A DNA stretch of 64,000 bases from Bacteroidota bacterium (GTDB lineage: Bacteria > Bacteroidota > Bacteroidia > 2-12-FULL-35-15): positions 124,001-188,000 of the forward strand of contig JAOQAE010000007.1 of assembly GCA_025963725.1 (NCBI GenBank), written 5' to 3'. Positions 42,432-51,698 of the stretch are shown piece after piece. The notes under the pieces were generated by a model, which saw only the letters and a list, made by a program, of their open reading frames with translations, searched no databases and was not told the origin of the DNA. Within the stretch, counting starts at the first letter, position 1. Each line of letters starts with the position of its first letter. The translations under genes and the position numbers were made by a program.

Positions 42432-42731
42432 ATGACAAAGGCAGACATCATTAACGAGATTGCAGAAAAAACAGGTATTGAGAAAGTAGCAGTACAAGCT
42501 TCAGTTGAAGCATTCATGAAAACAGTAAGAAATTCGATGGTAGCGGGCGAGAACGTATATTTAAGAGGCTTTGGAAGTTTTATCGTAAAAAAACGCGCTG
42601 AAAAGACCGGCCGTAACATCTCCAAGAATACAACTATTATTATCCCTGCGCATTATGTACCGGCTTTTAAACCGGCTAAAACCTTTACTGAAAAAGTAAA
42701 GAAAAACGTAAAAAAGGAAGCAACAGCATAA
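42432..42731 (+). CDS. HU/IHF-family DNA-binding protein
   Basis: A 99-residue histone-like protein: MTKADIINEIAEKTGIEKVAV, VYLRGFGSFIVKKRAEKTGRNI, then the beta-arm and PAFKPAKTFTEKVK. It bends and compacts DNA as a dimer. A short Lys-rich tail is present. It has its own promoter, and the TPR gene follows 77 bases later. Confidence 0.95.
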   Translation: MTKADIINEIAEKTGIEKVAVQASVEAFMKTVRNSMVAGENVYLRGFGSFIVKKRAEKTGRNISKNTTIIIPAHYVPAFKPAKTFTEKVKKNVKKEATA

Positions 42732-42808
42732 CTGATTAAGGATTTGCCGATTAAGGATTAAAAGATTTAAAATCCTAAATTGAAAAATTCCAAATCCTAA
42801 ATTGAAAG

Positions 42809-43648
42809 ATGAACACTGTGAATAAAAAGCAAATAGCAGTAATTTCAGGTTCATTGATATTGATCGTTCTTTTATTATTTGCAAATACAAAGCTTCCGAA
42901 AAGCGCCGATACACCGGAAACATCGGAGCATGCAAGCCACAGCAGCAGCACTTCCACCATGAGTTCACTGGTGGAAACAGCAAAAGGAAAGCTGAACAAG
43001 GAACAGAAGGCAGCCGTCGACAAAATGGAAGAGGCCTTAAAAACCTCGCCTGACAAGAAAGGCGCTTTTGAAGCCATGATCGGTATGTGGGACAGCGTAC
43101 GCCAGCCGGTTATTGCCGCCTATTACATGGAGCAGGCCGCACTTGCATCGCCGGTTGAAAGCAACTGGATGGAAGCAGGCAACAGGTATTACGGCTCAAC
43201 CCGGTTCGCACCGGAAACGGAACGCCCGATGCTCTACGGCAAAGCGATCGAATGCTTTGAAAAAGCGCTCGCGCTGAACCCGAAAAACACAGATGCCAAG
43301 ATAAATTTGGGGGCATGCTATGTTGAAGGTACCGCGGAGCCGATGAAAGGTATCGGGATGCTGAAGGAAGTGGAAAAAACGGATTCGAACAATGTGAACC
43401 TCCAGCTGAACTTCGCTTTCTTTTCAGAGAAATCGGGACAGTGGGACAAAGCGATCGGACGTTTCCAGAAAGTGCTGAAGATCCAGCCTGACTTTATCGA
43501 AGCATACCTGCACCTTGCAGATGCATACGAGCAGAAAGGCGACAAAGCAAGTGCAATTGAAAGCTTAGAGAAATACAAAAGCCTGGTGGACGATGTAACC
43601 ATCAAAACCGAGGTTCAGGATTATATAAATAAATTAAAAAACTCTTAA
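42809..43648 (+). CDS. Membrane-anchored tetratricopeptide repeat protein
   Basis: A 279-residue protein. An N-terminal membrane helix (about 5-26) with a short Ser/Thr linker is followed by TPR repeats over about 110-275 (MLYGKAIECFEKALALNPKNTDAKINLGACYVEG, FIEAYLHLADAYEQKGDKASAIESLEKYKSL, quoted in part). Probably periplasmic and scaffold-like. Position between HU and rng is conserved in many Bacteroidota from general knowledge. Function unknown. Confidence 0.85.
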   Translation: MNTVNKKQIAVISGSLILIVLLLFANTKLPKSADTPETSEHASHSSSTSTMSSLVETAKGKLNKEQKAAVDKMEEALKTSPDKKGAFEAMIGMWDSVRQPVIAAYYMEQAALASPVESNWMEAGNRYYGSTRFAPETERPMLYGKAIECFEKALALNPKNTDAKINLGACYVEGTAEPMKGIGMLKEVEKTDSNNVNLQLNFAFFSEKSGQWDKAIGRFQKVLKIQPDFIEAYLHLADAYEQKGDKASAIESLEKYKSLVDDVTIKTEVQDYINKLKNS

Positions 43649-43660
43649 AAACACTACATT

Positions 43661-43750
43661 ATGCCAAGCGGTAAAAAAAGGAAAAGACATAAAATGGCTA
43701 CTCACAAACGTAAAAAGCGTTTGAGAAAAAACAGACATAAGAAAAAATAA
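43661..43750 (+). CDS. 29-residue AURKAIP1/COX24-like protein (bS22/mS38 type)
   Basis: ATG 43661 to TAA 43748-43750 encodes 29 residues, about two thirds Lys, Arg and His: it opens MPSGKKRKRHKM and continues ATHKRKKRLRKNRHKKK. This is the pattern of the AURKAIP1/COX24 family, ribosomal proteins mS38 in mitochondria and bS22 in some bacteria, which sit in the small subunit near the decoding region. It starts 12 bases after the TPR gene stop and ends at a small hairpin with a T-run. It is too short for default gene finders. Confidence 0.85.
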   Translation: MPSGKKRKRHKMATHKRKKRLRKNRHKKK

Positions 43751-43767
43751 TCCCTGAGGGATTTTTC
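43750..43767 (+). terminator. Weak intrinsic terminator after the 29-residue gene
   Basis: ATCCC-tga-GGGAT stem of 5 bp followed by five T. Short, but well placed directly at the stop codon. Confidence 0.6.
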
Positions 43768-43784
43768 TTAGCAGCCATTATTAT

Positions 43785-43815
43785 CCAAAACAGTATTCAC
43801 AAAATACTGCTTTGG
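43785..43815 (+). promoter_or_regulatory. Hairpin in the leader region of rng
   Basis: CCAAAaCAGTATT / AATACTGcTTTGG form a 12-bp stem with one internal mismatch and a 5-base loop. No T-run follows, so it is not an ordinary terminator. It lies 132 bases before the rng start. Confidence 0.5.
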
Positions 43816-43947
43816 GTACGTTGCTGCATATCTGTATCTTTTCCCGGCGCGTTCCGGGACTTGACTCCATTTATAAGAATCAAACACAACACAGGCTATG
43901 CTTGAGGCATGGTTCTGTGTTATTGTATTTACTAAAATATTGAATAA

Positions 43948-45504
43948 GTGAATAACGAACTGATCATTGATGTTACTCCATCAGAGGTTGTTATTGCACT
44001 TTTAAACGATAAACGTTTAGTTGAACTTAATCGCGAAAAAAGCAATAATAATTTCTCAGTAGGCGACATATACCTCGGGCGGGTTAAAAAAGTAATGCCC
44101 GGGCTAAATGCAGCCTTTGTGGATGTAGGATACGAAAAGGATGCATTCCTTCATTATCTCGACTTAGGGCCGCAGGCCTCGTCGCTCAACAAGTTTACCA
44201 AGCTGGTGCAAACCGGTAAGCAAACCACTTCCAACTTAATGTATTTTAAGTTTGAGCCGGACATTCAAAAGGATGGAAAGATCGGCAACATCTTAAATTC
44301 CAATCAGCAGGTGCTGATCCAGATCGCGAAGGAGCCGATCTCCACCAAAGGCCCCCGCATCACCACCGAAATTTCCCTCGCAGGCCGTTACCTCGTGCTG
44401 ATCCCTTTTTCAGATAAGATCTCCGTTTCACAGAAGATCAAAACCACCGAGGAAAAAACCCGCTTAAAGCGACTGATCCAGAGCATCAAGCCGAAAAACT
44501 TCGGTGTGATCATCCGTACAGTTGCCGAAGGAAAAAGCGTTGCCGACCTCGATGCCGACCTGAACGACCTTGTAAAGAAATGGGAAACCATTTACCAGAA
44601 CCTGAAAACCGCACAGCCGCCATTCAAGGTGCTGGGCGAGATCGACAGGACCTCTGTGATCCTCCGCGATCTGCTGAACGCAAGCTTTAACAGCATTCAC
44701 ATTAACGATGCTGCATTATTTGAAGAGATCCGCACTTACCTGCAAACAATTGCCCCTGACAAGGAAAAGATCCTTAAATTATACAAAGGGCCCGCTCCTA
44801 TCTTCGATCATTTCGGCGTAGACCGCCAGATCAAGGGACTGTTTGGAAAAACAGTGACCATGCGCAGCGGCGGCTACCTCATTGTAGAACATACGGAAGC
44901 CCTTCACGTAATTGACGTGAACAGCGGTAACCGTGCAAAATCCGACAACAACCAGGAAACGAACGCACTCGAGGTTAACCTCGAAGCGGCAGCCGAAGTT
45001 GCACGCCAGCTCCGCTTACGCGATATGGGCGGGATCATCGTGGTAGATTTCATCGACCTTCATTCTGCAGAGAACCGCAAGCTGCTGTTCGATAAGATCA
45101 AGGATGAAATGTCGAAAGACAGGGCAAAGCACAACATCCTGCCTCCGAGCAAATTCGGGCTGATCCAGATCACACGCCAGCGCGTGCGCCCGGAAATGAA
45201 CATTGTAACGGTGGAGAAATGCCCTACCTGCGGCGGAAGCGGCGAGATCCAGGCAAGCATCCTGCTGATGGACCAGATCGAGAACAACCTCCGCTACATC
45301 ATGAAGGAGCAAAACGAAAAGGACATCACACTTTGTGTTCATCCATACCTCGAAGCATACATCACCAAAGGCTGGTGGTTCAATTCACTGAAAGCGCAGT
45401 GGGGCAAGAAATACGGCAAGAGCTTTAAGGTGAAGCCCGTGAACTCCTACAACTTTATGGAGTATCGCTTCCTGAATAAGAATGAGGATGAGATCAAGAT
45501 CTGA
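43948..45504 (+). CDS. rng: Ribonuclease E/G family endoribonuclease
   Basis: A 518-residue protein with a GTG start (43948); no better ATG precedes the conserved start NNELIIDVTPSEVVIALL. The S1 domain spans about 35-125 (GDIYLGRVKKVMPGLNAAFVDVG). The 5'-sensor and DNase I-like domains follow (HVIDVNSGNRAKSDNN, GGIIVVDFIDLHSAENRKLL, with the two magnesium-binding Asp). The zinc-link CPTCGGSGE is at about 424. Length fits RNase G without the long RNase E scaffold. It matures 16S rRNA and degrades mRNA in the cytoplasm. Confidence 0.95.
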   Translation: MNNELIIDVTPSEVVIALLNDKRLVELNREKSNNNFSVGDIYLGRVKKVMPGLNAAFVDVGYEKDAFLHYLDLGPQASSLNKFTKLVQTGKQTTSNLMYFKFEPDIQKDGKIGNILNSNQQVLIQIAKEPISTKGPRITTEISLAGRYLVLIPFSDKISVSQKIKTTEEKTRLKRLIQSIKPKNFGVIIRTVAEGKSVADLDADLNDLVKKWETIYQNLKTAQPPFKVLGEIDRTSVILRDLLNASFNSIHINDAALFEEIRTYLQTIAPDKEKILKLYKGPAPIFDHFGVDRQIKGLFGKTVTMRSGGYLIVEHTEALHVIDVNSGNRAKSDNNQETNALEVNLEAAAEVARQLRLRDMGGIIVVDFIDLHSAENRKLLFDKIKDEMSKDRAKHNILPPSKFGLIQITRQRVRPEMNIVTVEKCPTCGGSGEIQASILLMDQIENNLRYIMKEQNEKDITLCVHPYLEAYITKGWWFNSLKAQWGKKYGKSFKVKPVNSYNFMEYRFLNKNEDEIKI

Positions 45505-45535
45505 TAAACTACCAGGAATTTAAATATAACGACAG

Positions 45536-45561
45536 AACGCCCCGTAATTCGGGGCGTTTCC
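45536..45561 (+). terminator. Intrinsic terminator after rng
   Basis: AACGCCCCG-taatt-CGGGGCGTT, 9-bp stem, with a short T-run. Confidence 0.8.
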
Positions 45562-45619
45562 TATTCATAGCAATAGTTCATCCGGCCATCGCTTTCTTTA
45601 GCTTAAAATGCATCCGCTT

Positions 45620-47725
45620 ATGAAACACTATTTCCAAAAGATCTTTTTTTCATTTCTTCTTTGCTCTTTCCACTACCTCGGCTACGGACAAAAGCATATT
45701 TCTGATTCGCTGATGGGCCTTTTAAAAATGGACAAGCCGGATACCAACAAGCTCGCTCACCTCAACAGCCTTACATGGCGGTATTACACTACCGGCGTGT
45801 ACGACAGCGCCATACTCTTCTCCGGCCAGGCACTCAGCCTGAGCAAACAAATACTTGCCACAACAGGCGATCAAAAGAATAAGCAGACCACTCAAAAACG
45901 CGAAGCAGCGGCCTGGTATATGAGCGGGGTAGTGCGTTATGCACAGGGGAATTTCCCTGAAGCATTGCAAAACCTGCTGAACGCGCTGAGGATCTACAAC
46001 ACGCTGAACAATACCGCCGGCATTGCCACCACAAGCAACAGCATCGGCAATGTGTACACCGAACAGCAAAATTATACGGAAGCCCTGAAGAATTATTCGC
46101 TGGCACTCAAGGCGTATGAAAAGGCTGGTAATAAAAGCGGGATCGCTTCCGCATACAGCAACATTGGTACGATCCTCATCCTGCAGGGAAATTATACGAA
46201 AGCCTCAGAGAGCATCTCGTCCGCATTGGAGATCCGCAGGGAGATGAACGACCCGGTTGGGATGACCGTGTGCTATAACAACCTCGCAACGATCTATTAT
46301 GTGCAGGCTACCGCAGCGCAGGACAAAAGCACAAAACAAAAAAATCTTGACAAAGCCTTAGAGACCTACCTCACCGCACTTACAATATCAGAAAAAGCGG
46401 ACGATAAGGCGGCAAACATTTCTTCCTATACCGGCATCGGCAATATTTACATCGCACAAAAACAGTATGCAAAAGCGGAAGAGTATCTTTTCAAGGCAAA
46501 GGAAACAGCCAACGGCATCGGTGCAAAATCGAAGCTGGTGGAAGTGTATAGCAGCCTCGTGGCATTGGACAGCTCGCGTGGCGACTTTAAGAGCGCTTAC
46601 CAGGATCACAAGCTGTACACGTATTACCGCGACAGCGTTGATAATGAAGAGACCCGCAAAAGAACGATCCAGAACCAGATGACCTTTGATTTTGAAAAGA
46701 AGGAAGCTGTTGCCGAAGCCGAGCATAAGAAAGAGCTGGAAAGCCAGCAGGCATTGGCCGCAGAAAAAAGCAGGAAGCAATACCTGGTTATTACATTCAT
46801 CATCGCCGGGTTATTGCTTGTGCTTGTTTTTGCAGGCTTTGTGCTGCGCTCCCTGCGCCTTACCCGAAAACAAAAGCAGATCATCGAAGAGAAGAGCAGG
46901 GAAACGGAAATGCAGAAGGACATTATAGAAGAGAAGCACAAGGAAATAACCGACAGTATCAATTATGCCGAGCGGATCCAGCGGAGCTTCCTTGCCTCCA
47001 AAAGCCTGCTGGATGAAAACCTCAGGGATTACTTTGTATTCTTCCAGCCTAAAGATGTGGTGAGCGGCGATTTTTACTGGGCAGGCAAGCTCCAGGATGG
47101 CCGCTTCGCGCTGGCCACTGCCGACAGTACGGGCCATGGAGTACCGGGCGCGATCATGAGCATCCTCAACATCTCCTCGCTCGAAAGAGCTGTAGAAGCG
47201 GGTGTTTCCGAGCCTTCTGAAATTTTAAACCAAACGCGGCAAACGATCATAGCGCGTTTAAAAAAAGATGGCAGCCCCGAAGGCGGCAAGGATGGTATGG
47301 ATTGCAGCCTCGTATGCTTCGATATGGCAGCGCTTACCATGAGCTATGCAGCGGCCAATAACCCGGTATGGGTGGTGCGCAGCGCCTTGTTAACCGGCAG
47401 CATTCCCGAGCTGATCGAGCTCAAAGCTGATAAAATGCCGGTAGGCAAGCACGACAGGGACTCGCAGCCATTCTCACAGCATGAAGTTTCATTGCAGCCG
47501 AATGATGTTGTTTACACTTTCACGGATGGCTTTCCCGATCAGTTCGGTGGGCCGCGCGGGAAAAAATTCATGTACAAGCAGCTGAAAGAGCTCCTGCTGG
47601 AGATCAGCAGCCTCCCGATGGCGGAGCAGGAAAAGATCCTGAAGGAAAAGTTTACGGGCTGGAAAGCAGATCACGAGCAGGTGGATGATGTGCTGCTGAC
47701 CGGGATACGGATCTCGGGGAATTGA
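45620..47725 (+). CDS. TPR-containing SpoIIE-family protein phosphatase
   Basis: A 701-residue protein (ATG 45620; ATG 45608 is also possible). The signal sequence ends near LGYGQ. Periplasmic TPR repeats cover about 75-330 (NNTAGIATTSNSIGNVYTEQ, GNKSGIASAYSNIGTILILQG). A membrane helix lies at about 392-412 (VITFIIAGLLLVLVFAGFVL), followed by a coiled coil (about 420-455). The cytoplasmic PP2C/SpoIIE domain (about 465-700) has DVVSGDFYW, TADSTGHGVPGAIMS, DGMDCSLVCF and a final VDDVLLTGI with the metal Asp residues. It probably senses a periplasmic signal and dephosphorylates Ser/Thr, perhaps an anti-sigma antagonist; no partner is nearby. Confidence 0.9.
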   Translation: MKHYFQKIFFSFLLCSFHYLGYGQKHISDSLMGLLKMDKPDTNKLAHLNSLTWRYYTTGVYDSAILFSGQALSLSKQILATTGDQKNKQTTQKREAAAWYMSGVVRYAQGNFPEALQNLLNALRIYNTLNNTAGIATTSNSIGNVYTEQQNYTEALKNYSLALKAYEKAGNKSGIASAYSNIGTILILQGNYTKASESISSALEIRREMNDPVGMTVCYNNLATIYYVQATAAQDKSTKQKNLDKALETYLTALTISEKADDKAANISSYTGIGNIYIAQKQYAKAEEYLFKAKETANGIGAKSKLVEVYSSLVALDSSRGDFKSAYQDHKLYTYYRDSVDNEETRKRTIQNQMTFDFEKKEAVAEAEHKKELESQQALAAEKSRKQYLVITFIIAGLLLVLVFAGFVLRSLRLTRKQKQIIEEKSRETEMQKDIIEEKHKEITDSINYAERIQRSFLASKSLLDENLRDYFVFFQPKDVVSGDFYWAGKLQDGRFALATADSTGHGVPGAIMSILNISSLERAVEAGVSEPSEILNQTRQTIIARLKKDGSPEGGKDGMDCSLVCFDMAALTMSYAAANNPVWVVRSALLTGSIPELIELKADKMPVGKHDRDSQPFSQHEVSLQPNDVVYTFTDGFPDQFGGPRGKKFMYKQLKELLLEISSLPMAEQEKILKEKFTGWKADHEQVDDVLLTGIRISGN

Positions 47726-47727
47726 GC

Positions 47728-47735
47728 TATATTTG
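47728..47735 (+). promoter_or_regulatory. Promoter -7 box of the 47757 gene
   Basis: TATATTTG matches TAnnTTTG and lies 21 bases before the start codon. No TTG at the expected upstream distance. Confidence 0.45.
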
Positions 47736-47756
47736 TTATAGACAAAAAAATTCAAC

Positions 47757-49040
47757 ATGAAAAGGATTTCCATTATCACCCTTTTATCGCTGATATTTTC
47801 CATCGGCGCCAATTCACAGACCGCAGTATCCGGAAGCATTTTCTCCAACACTACCTGGACCATCTCGGGAAGCCCATACATTGTAACGGGAAATGTAGTT
47901 CTCTTTAGCGCGGCAACACTTACGATCGATCCCGGCGTAGTGGTAAAATTCGACTCCGCGGCATGCCTTGAAGTGAGGGGAACCTTAAAAGCCATAGGCA
48001 CCGTAACCGACACGATCGTATTCACTTCTTATTTAAGCTCCCCTTCCATCGGCTGCTGGCAAGGGATCAAAGCAATTTGGACAAGCGCTCCATCAGCTGC
48101 AGGCCACCAGGTTACGATGGAATACGTAAAAGGGATGTATGCTCAGCAGTTCATCAACATGGACATCGCGTATAACGGGCCTTATACTTTTAAGCACTGC
48201 TATTTTGGGCATAACAATGATGTTAATTATGATGGGGGATCGCCTTCCGCAGTATGGGAATATTGCAATTTCGTTTCCAACAATACCGGGCTCAGCTCCT
48301 GCCAGTTTTACGGGCGTGTAAGTAAAAGCGTTTTTATTGGTAATGGCATTGGTGTTAACGGGACAGAACATGTGGACTCCTGCCTTTTCACCAACAACAC
48401 AATTGCGCTGCAACCTTATGGCTCCACCATCGGCTGCACCATTCAGAACAATGTGAAAGGCGTAGTAAGCGACTTCAACGCCGTGAACAACACCTTCATC
48501 AATAATACCGTTACAAATAACGGTACAGGCGTTGAAATAACAAGGTATTTTAACGGCTCCATTAATTTCACCGGAAATACCATCTGCAATAATACCGGCT
48601 ACAACATCACAAGAAGCGGCACCTTTGCCACCAACGATGCCGACCTCTCCGGCAACTGCTGGTGCTCTACCGATTCGGCCGCTATCCGCGCAAAGATCTA
48701 TGATGGCTATGTGAACAGCGCATTCGGGCTTGTGAATTTTACGCCAATGGCAGGTTCCTGCCCAAGCATATCTGTTGGCATAGATGAAGCGCCTTCTCAA
48801 AGTGCGATGCAGGCTGTTGTTTACCCAAATCCTTTTACCGGCCAGCTCAGGATCTCTGTAGAAAGCACACAGGAGCCTGCGGAAGTTATTTTGTATGACC
48901 TCACTTCACGAAGAGTGATGTATGAAAGCTTTACTTCATCAGTGATACTGAATACCGAGCAGCTTGCAAAAGGTATTTACATTTACCAGGTACGCACTGG
49001 GAATACTGTCCTGAAGAGCGGGAAAGTAATTAAGCAATAG
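47757..49040 (+). CDS. Parallel beta-helix protein with T9SS type A sorting domain
   Basis: A 427-residue secreted protein. The signal peptide ends at GANSQ. The body (about 25-330) starts with TWTISGSPYIVTGNVVLFSAATLTIDPGVVVKF, quoted in part, the usual opening of right-handed beta-helix proteins. It goes on with Asn/Gly-rich turns (NNTIALQPYGSTIG, NNTGYNITRSG) typical of pectate-lyase-like NosD/PbH1 repeats. The sorting domain (about 350-427) has VVYPNPFTGQLRIS, DLTSRRVMYES and GIYIYQV. It may bind or cleave polysaccharide, but no catalytic residues can be fixed. Confidence 0.87.
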   Translation: MKRISIITLLSLIFSIGANSQTAVSGSIFSNTTWTISGSPYIVTGNVVLFSAATLTIDPGVVVKFDSAACLEVRGTLKAIGTVTDTIVFTSYLSSPSIGCWQGIKAIWTSAPSAAGHQVTMEYVKGMYAQQFINMDIAYNGPYTFKHCYFGHNNDVNYDGGSPSAVWEYCNFVSNNTGLSSCQFYGRVSKSVFIGNGIGVNGTEHVDSCLFTNNTIALQPYGSTIGCTIQNNVKGVVSDFNAVNNTFINNTVTNNGTGVEITRYFNGSINFTGNTICNNTGYNITRSGTFATNDADLSGNCWCSTDSAAIRAKIYDGYVNSAFGLVNFTPMAGSCPSISVGIDEAPSQSAMQAVVYPNPFTGQLRISVESTQEPAEVILYDLTSRRVMYESFTSSVILNTEQLAKGIYIYQVRTGNTVLKSGKVIKQ

Positions 49041-49090
49041 CAACACAACAATCTTTAAGCAAGCTCAATGATCATTACAAAAAGCGGGTC

Positions 49091-49534
49091 ATGAAACACG
49101 TTCAGCTCTTATCAGCTGCTTTGATCCTGGGTTCGTGCGCAGCCCCAAAAATTTATGAAATGACTGCTGGGGAAAAGCGATTTACAGATAGCCTGTCCGT
49201 TTCCTGCGACTGCAAAGCCACAATTGAAAAGGACTACGCGGTTGAATATGAAGAGCACCCTGAAGGTATCATTTACCTTGAGCTGAACTACAATGAAAGC
49301 AAGCATAACTATTGCATGAACGACAGCATTGAGCTGATGGATCTTTCACAAGGCATTTCGCGCCGCTTTGCAGGTATAATGAGTAACAAACAACATTATA
49401 AGAGTATTGCAATCAATTTTTATTCTTCCGGCAATTCCGTTAGCGGGATGGAAACACCAACCTGCGACAGGACTTTTATTTATGATATAGCAGGCAGCAA
49501 ATTGGTTGATTACCTGGAAAGCAATAGAAAGTAG
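49091..49534 (+). CDS. Small lipoprotein of unknown function
   Basis: A 147-residue protein with an N-terminal hydrophobic stretch and lipobox LGSC (Cys at residue 16). The mature part is mixed alpha/beta, with four more Cys (CDC, NYC, PTC) that could form disulfides in the periplasm. It contains EEHPEGIIYLELNYN and TFIYDIAGSKLVDYL. No family recognised. It starts 51 bases after the preceding gene and ends 4 bases before the LRR gene, so it is likely co-transcribed with it. Confidence 0.75.
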   Translation: MKHVQLLSAALILGSCAAPKIYEMTAGEKRFTDSLSVSCDCKATIEKDYAVEYEEHPEGIIYLELNYNESKHNYCMNDSIELMDLSQGISRRFAGIMSNKQHYKSIAINFYSSGNSVSGMETPTCDRTFIYDIAGSKLVDYLESNRK

Positions 49535-49538
49535 CTCA

Positions 49539-51692
49539 ATGAAAAAACTCCTTCTTTGCCTCGTAATTTTCACTTTTCATTCCCTGCACGCCCAAAAGCA
49601 AGCAACAAGCTTCGACCGGCTGCAGGAGGCACTGAAAGCGCCCGACAGCGTGAGAACCCTTGTGCTCACCAGCTATGATGAGCAACGCAAGCAGCTGCCA
49701 AAAGAATTTGTAAAGCTGAAGAACCTGCGGAAGCTTTACCTGGGATGGTGCAAAAATTTTAATTACTCCGAAACATTCGAGCTCTTAGCGCAGCTTCCCA
49801 ACCTCGATACGCTCGAGCTGTATGCCTGTGACCTGCATGAGCTGCCTGCTTCCATCGGTAAGCTCACCAATTTAAGATCCTTGAAGATCAACCTGAATTA
49901 CCTCAGGAAAGTATCGCCGGAAATCGGGAAGCTGAAAAAGCTCGAACAGCTCGACCTTAGCACAAATGACCTTCAAACGCTCCCGGAAGAGATCGGAGCG
50001 CTGGAACAGCTAAATCAATTATCACTGCAGAGCAATGACCTTGCAGTGTTACCGGCTTTTATCTGCAAACTGAAAAACCTGCAGGTGCTCAATATCTGGG
50101 ACAACGATCTCACTACACTTCCTTCCTGCATCAGCGATCTTGTGAATTTAAAAACGCTTTCAGTAAGCGGTAACCCATTGGTTAGTGTGCCAACCGGGAT
50201 CGCTGATCTTAAGCTGGAAAGGCTGTTTATCGGCGGTTACAGCCTCTATCCCTTTCCTTATGAGATCTTCGGGATCACATCCTTAAAGACGCTCGGCATT
50301 TTCTATACTGTGATCGATAGCTTTCCCGCAGCCGCGGCCAATCTTACGCAGCTTGAGTCCATCAGCATGGCGGGGATCAGGAGCCTCAACTGGGCCGGGG
50401 CATTCAGCAAGCTCTCACAACTGAAGAACCTGAAAAAAATGGATCTCGATTTCGGGGGCTCGAGCGAAATGCCGCCGGAAATTTCAATGCTGACAAGCCT
50501 TCGCGAATTAAAATTAGAAGATTCCTGGCGGTCATACGAGGCAATGAAGTACGTTTCAGCTCTTACAAACCTTGTGAAATTACAGTTTGAAGATTACACC
50601 GACAGTACTCTTCCACCGGAGATCGGGCAGATGAAGCAACTCCGGCATTTAGAGCTCGGAAAATCAAAACTGACATCGCTGCCGGCCTCAATCGGTAACC
50701 TCGACGCGCTTCGCGAGCTCAGCGTTTCGAGCAACTGGGGGCAATCCATTTCCATTCCTAAGGAAATAGGACGGCTCAGCAAGCTTGAAAAATTAACCCT
50801 CAGTTACTGCCATATCAAATCGCTTCCGGATGAGATCTGCGAACTGGCAAACCTGCAGACGCTAAACCTCTGGGACAACAGCCTCACTGAATTGCCTGCA
50901 GGCATCGGAAACCTGCAAAAGCTAAGTATTCTTTATGCTGAGGGCAACAGCCTTAAAACATTGCCTCGTGGATTATATAGCCTGCTATCCCTGAAACAGC
51001 TGGGATTAGCCAACAATGAGCTTACGGAGCTTGACAGTAATATTTATAAATTATCGGCCCTCGAAGATCTCGACCTGGAAGGAAATGTAAATTTAAAACG
51101 CCTGCCCGACAGCTTTAAAAATCTCCGTATGCTTAGAGAAGTTGGCCTGTCCAATACGCACATCACTCAGCTGCCTGCATCTCTTCTTAATAACGCTTCA
51201 ATAACAAATATAACCCTTTGCAAAACCATCATCGATCATCCGGGCGAAATTGACCGTGTATTGAAAGACCGGGTCGAATGGGAATGGGATTGCAGGGACC
51301 TGGAAAGAGAGCTCGTTGATTTTGAGAAAAAGTATGGCACAGAAAGCATGAAAATGTATTCGGGGAGGGACACATTGGAACTTGATTATACTTACGCTTA
51401 CAACGAGCCTCATGTGGTTGATGAGGAATACTGGAAGACGATCAGCATCAAGCTGTTGAAAAGCGATGTCATGAACAATAAGGTATTCACTCTTCCCGAT
51501 CCTTCCATCATTGCCACTGCTTCTACATACGGCATCTGGAATGACACAGAATACACGCAGCTTCAGGGAGAGGTCCGCGTGCTGGAATCAGGCAGGAGGA
51601 AAATAAAGGTTGCGATAACATTAAGCGGAATATACGGAACGCAAGGCGAAAGAGAGGAGCTGCTGACTAAAACGCTGGTATTTCATAAATAA
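49539..51692 (+). CDS. Secreted leucine-rich-repeat protein
   Basis: A 717-residue protein; ATG 49539 opens a clear signal peptide (MKKLLLCLVIFTFHSLHAQ). About twenty leucine-rich repeats of 23 residues cover about 65-560, of the LPxxIGxLxxLxxLxLxxNxL type. The run is interrupted by irregular repeats around 215-370 (SLKTLGIFYTVIDSFPAAAANL). The C-terminal 150 residues are a separate beta-rich domain (YTYAYNEPHVVDEEYWKTIS, VRVLESGRRKIKVAITLSG). No T9SS sorting domain is present. A role in protein binding is likely; the target is unknown. Confidence 0.88.
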   Translation: MKKLLLCLVIFTFHSLHAQKQATSFDRLQEALKAPDSVRTLVLTSYDEQRKQLPKEFVKLKNLRKLYLGWCKNFNYSETFELLAQLPNLDTLELYACDLHELPASIGKLTNLRSLKINLNYLRKVSPEIGKLKKLEQLDLSTNDLQTLPEEIGALEQLNQLSLQSNDLAVLPAFICKLKNLQVLNIWDNDLTTLPSCISDLVNLKTLSVSGNPLVSVPTGIADLKLERLFIGGYSLYPFPYEIFGITSLKTLGIFYTVIDSFPAAAANLTQLESISMAGIRSLNWAGAFSKLSQLKNLKKMDLDFGGSSEMPPEISMLTSLRELKLEDSWRSYEAMKYVSALTNLVKLQFEDYTDSTLPPEIGQMKQLRHLELGKSKLTSLPASIGNLDALRELSVSSNWGQSISIPKEIGRLSKLEKLTLSYCHIKSLPDEICELANLQTLNLWDNSLTELPAGIGNLQKLSILYAEGNSLKTLPRGLYSLLSLKQLGLANNELTELDSNIYKLSALEDLDLEGNVNLKRLPDSFKNLRMLREVGLSNTHITQLPASLLNNASITNITLCKTIIDHPGEIDRVLKDRVEWEWDCRDLERELVDFEKKYGTESMKMYSGRDTLELDYTYAYNEPHVVDEEYWKTISIKLLKSDVMNNKVFTLPDPSIIATASTYGIWNDTEYTQLQGEVRVLESGRRKIKVAITLSGIYGTQGEREELLTKTLVFHK

Positions 51693-51698
51693 AATAAC

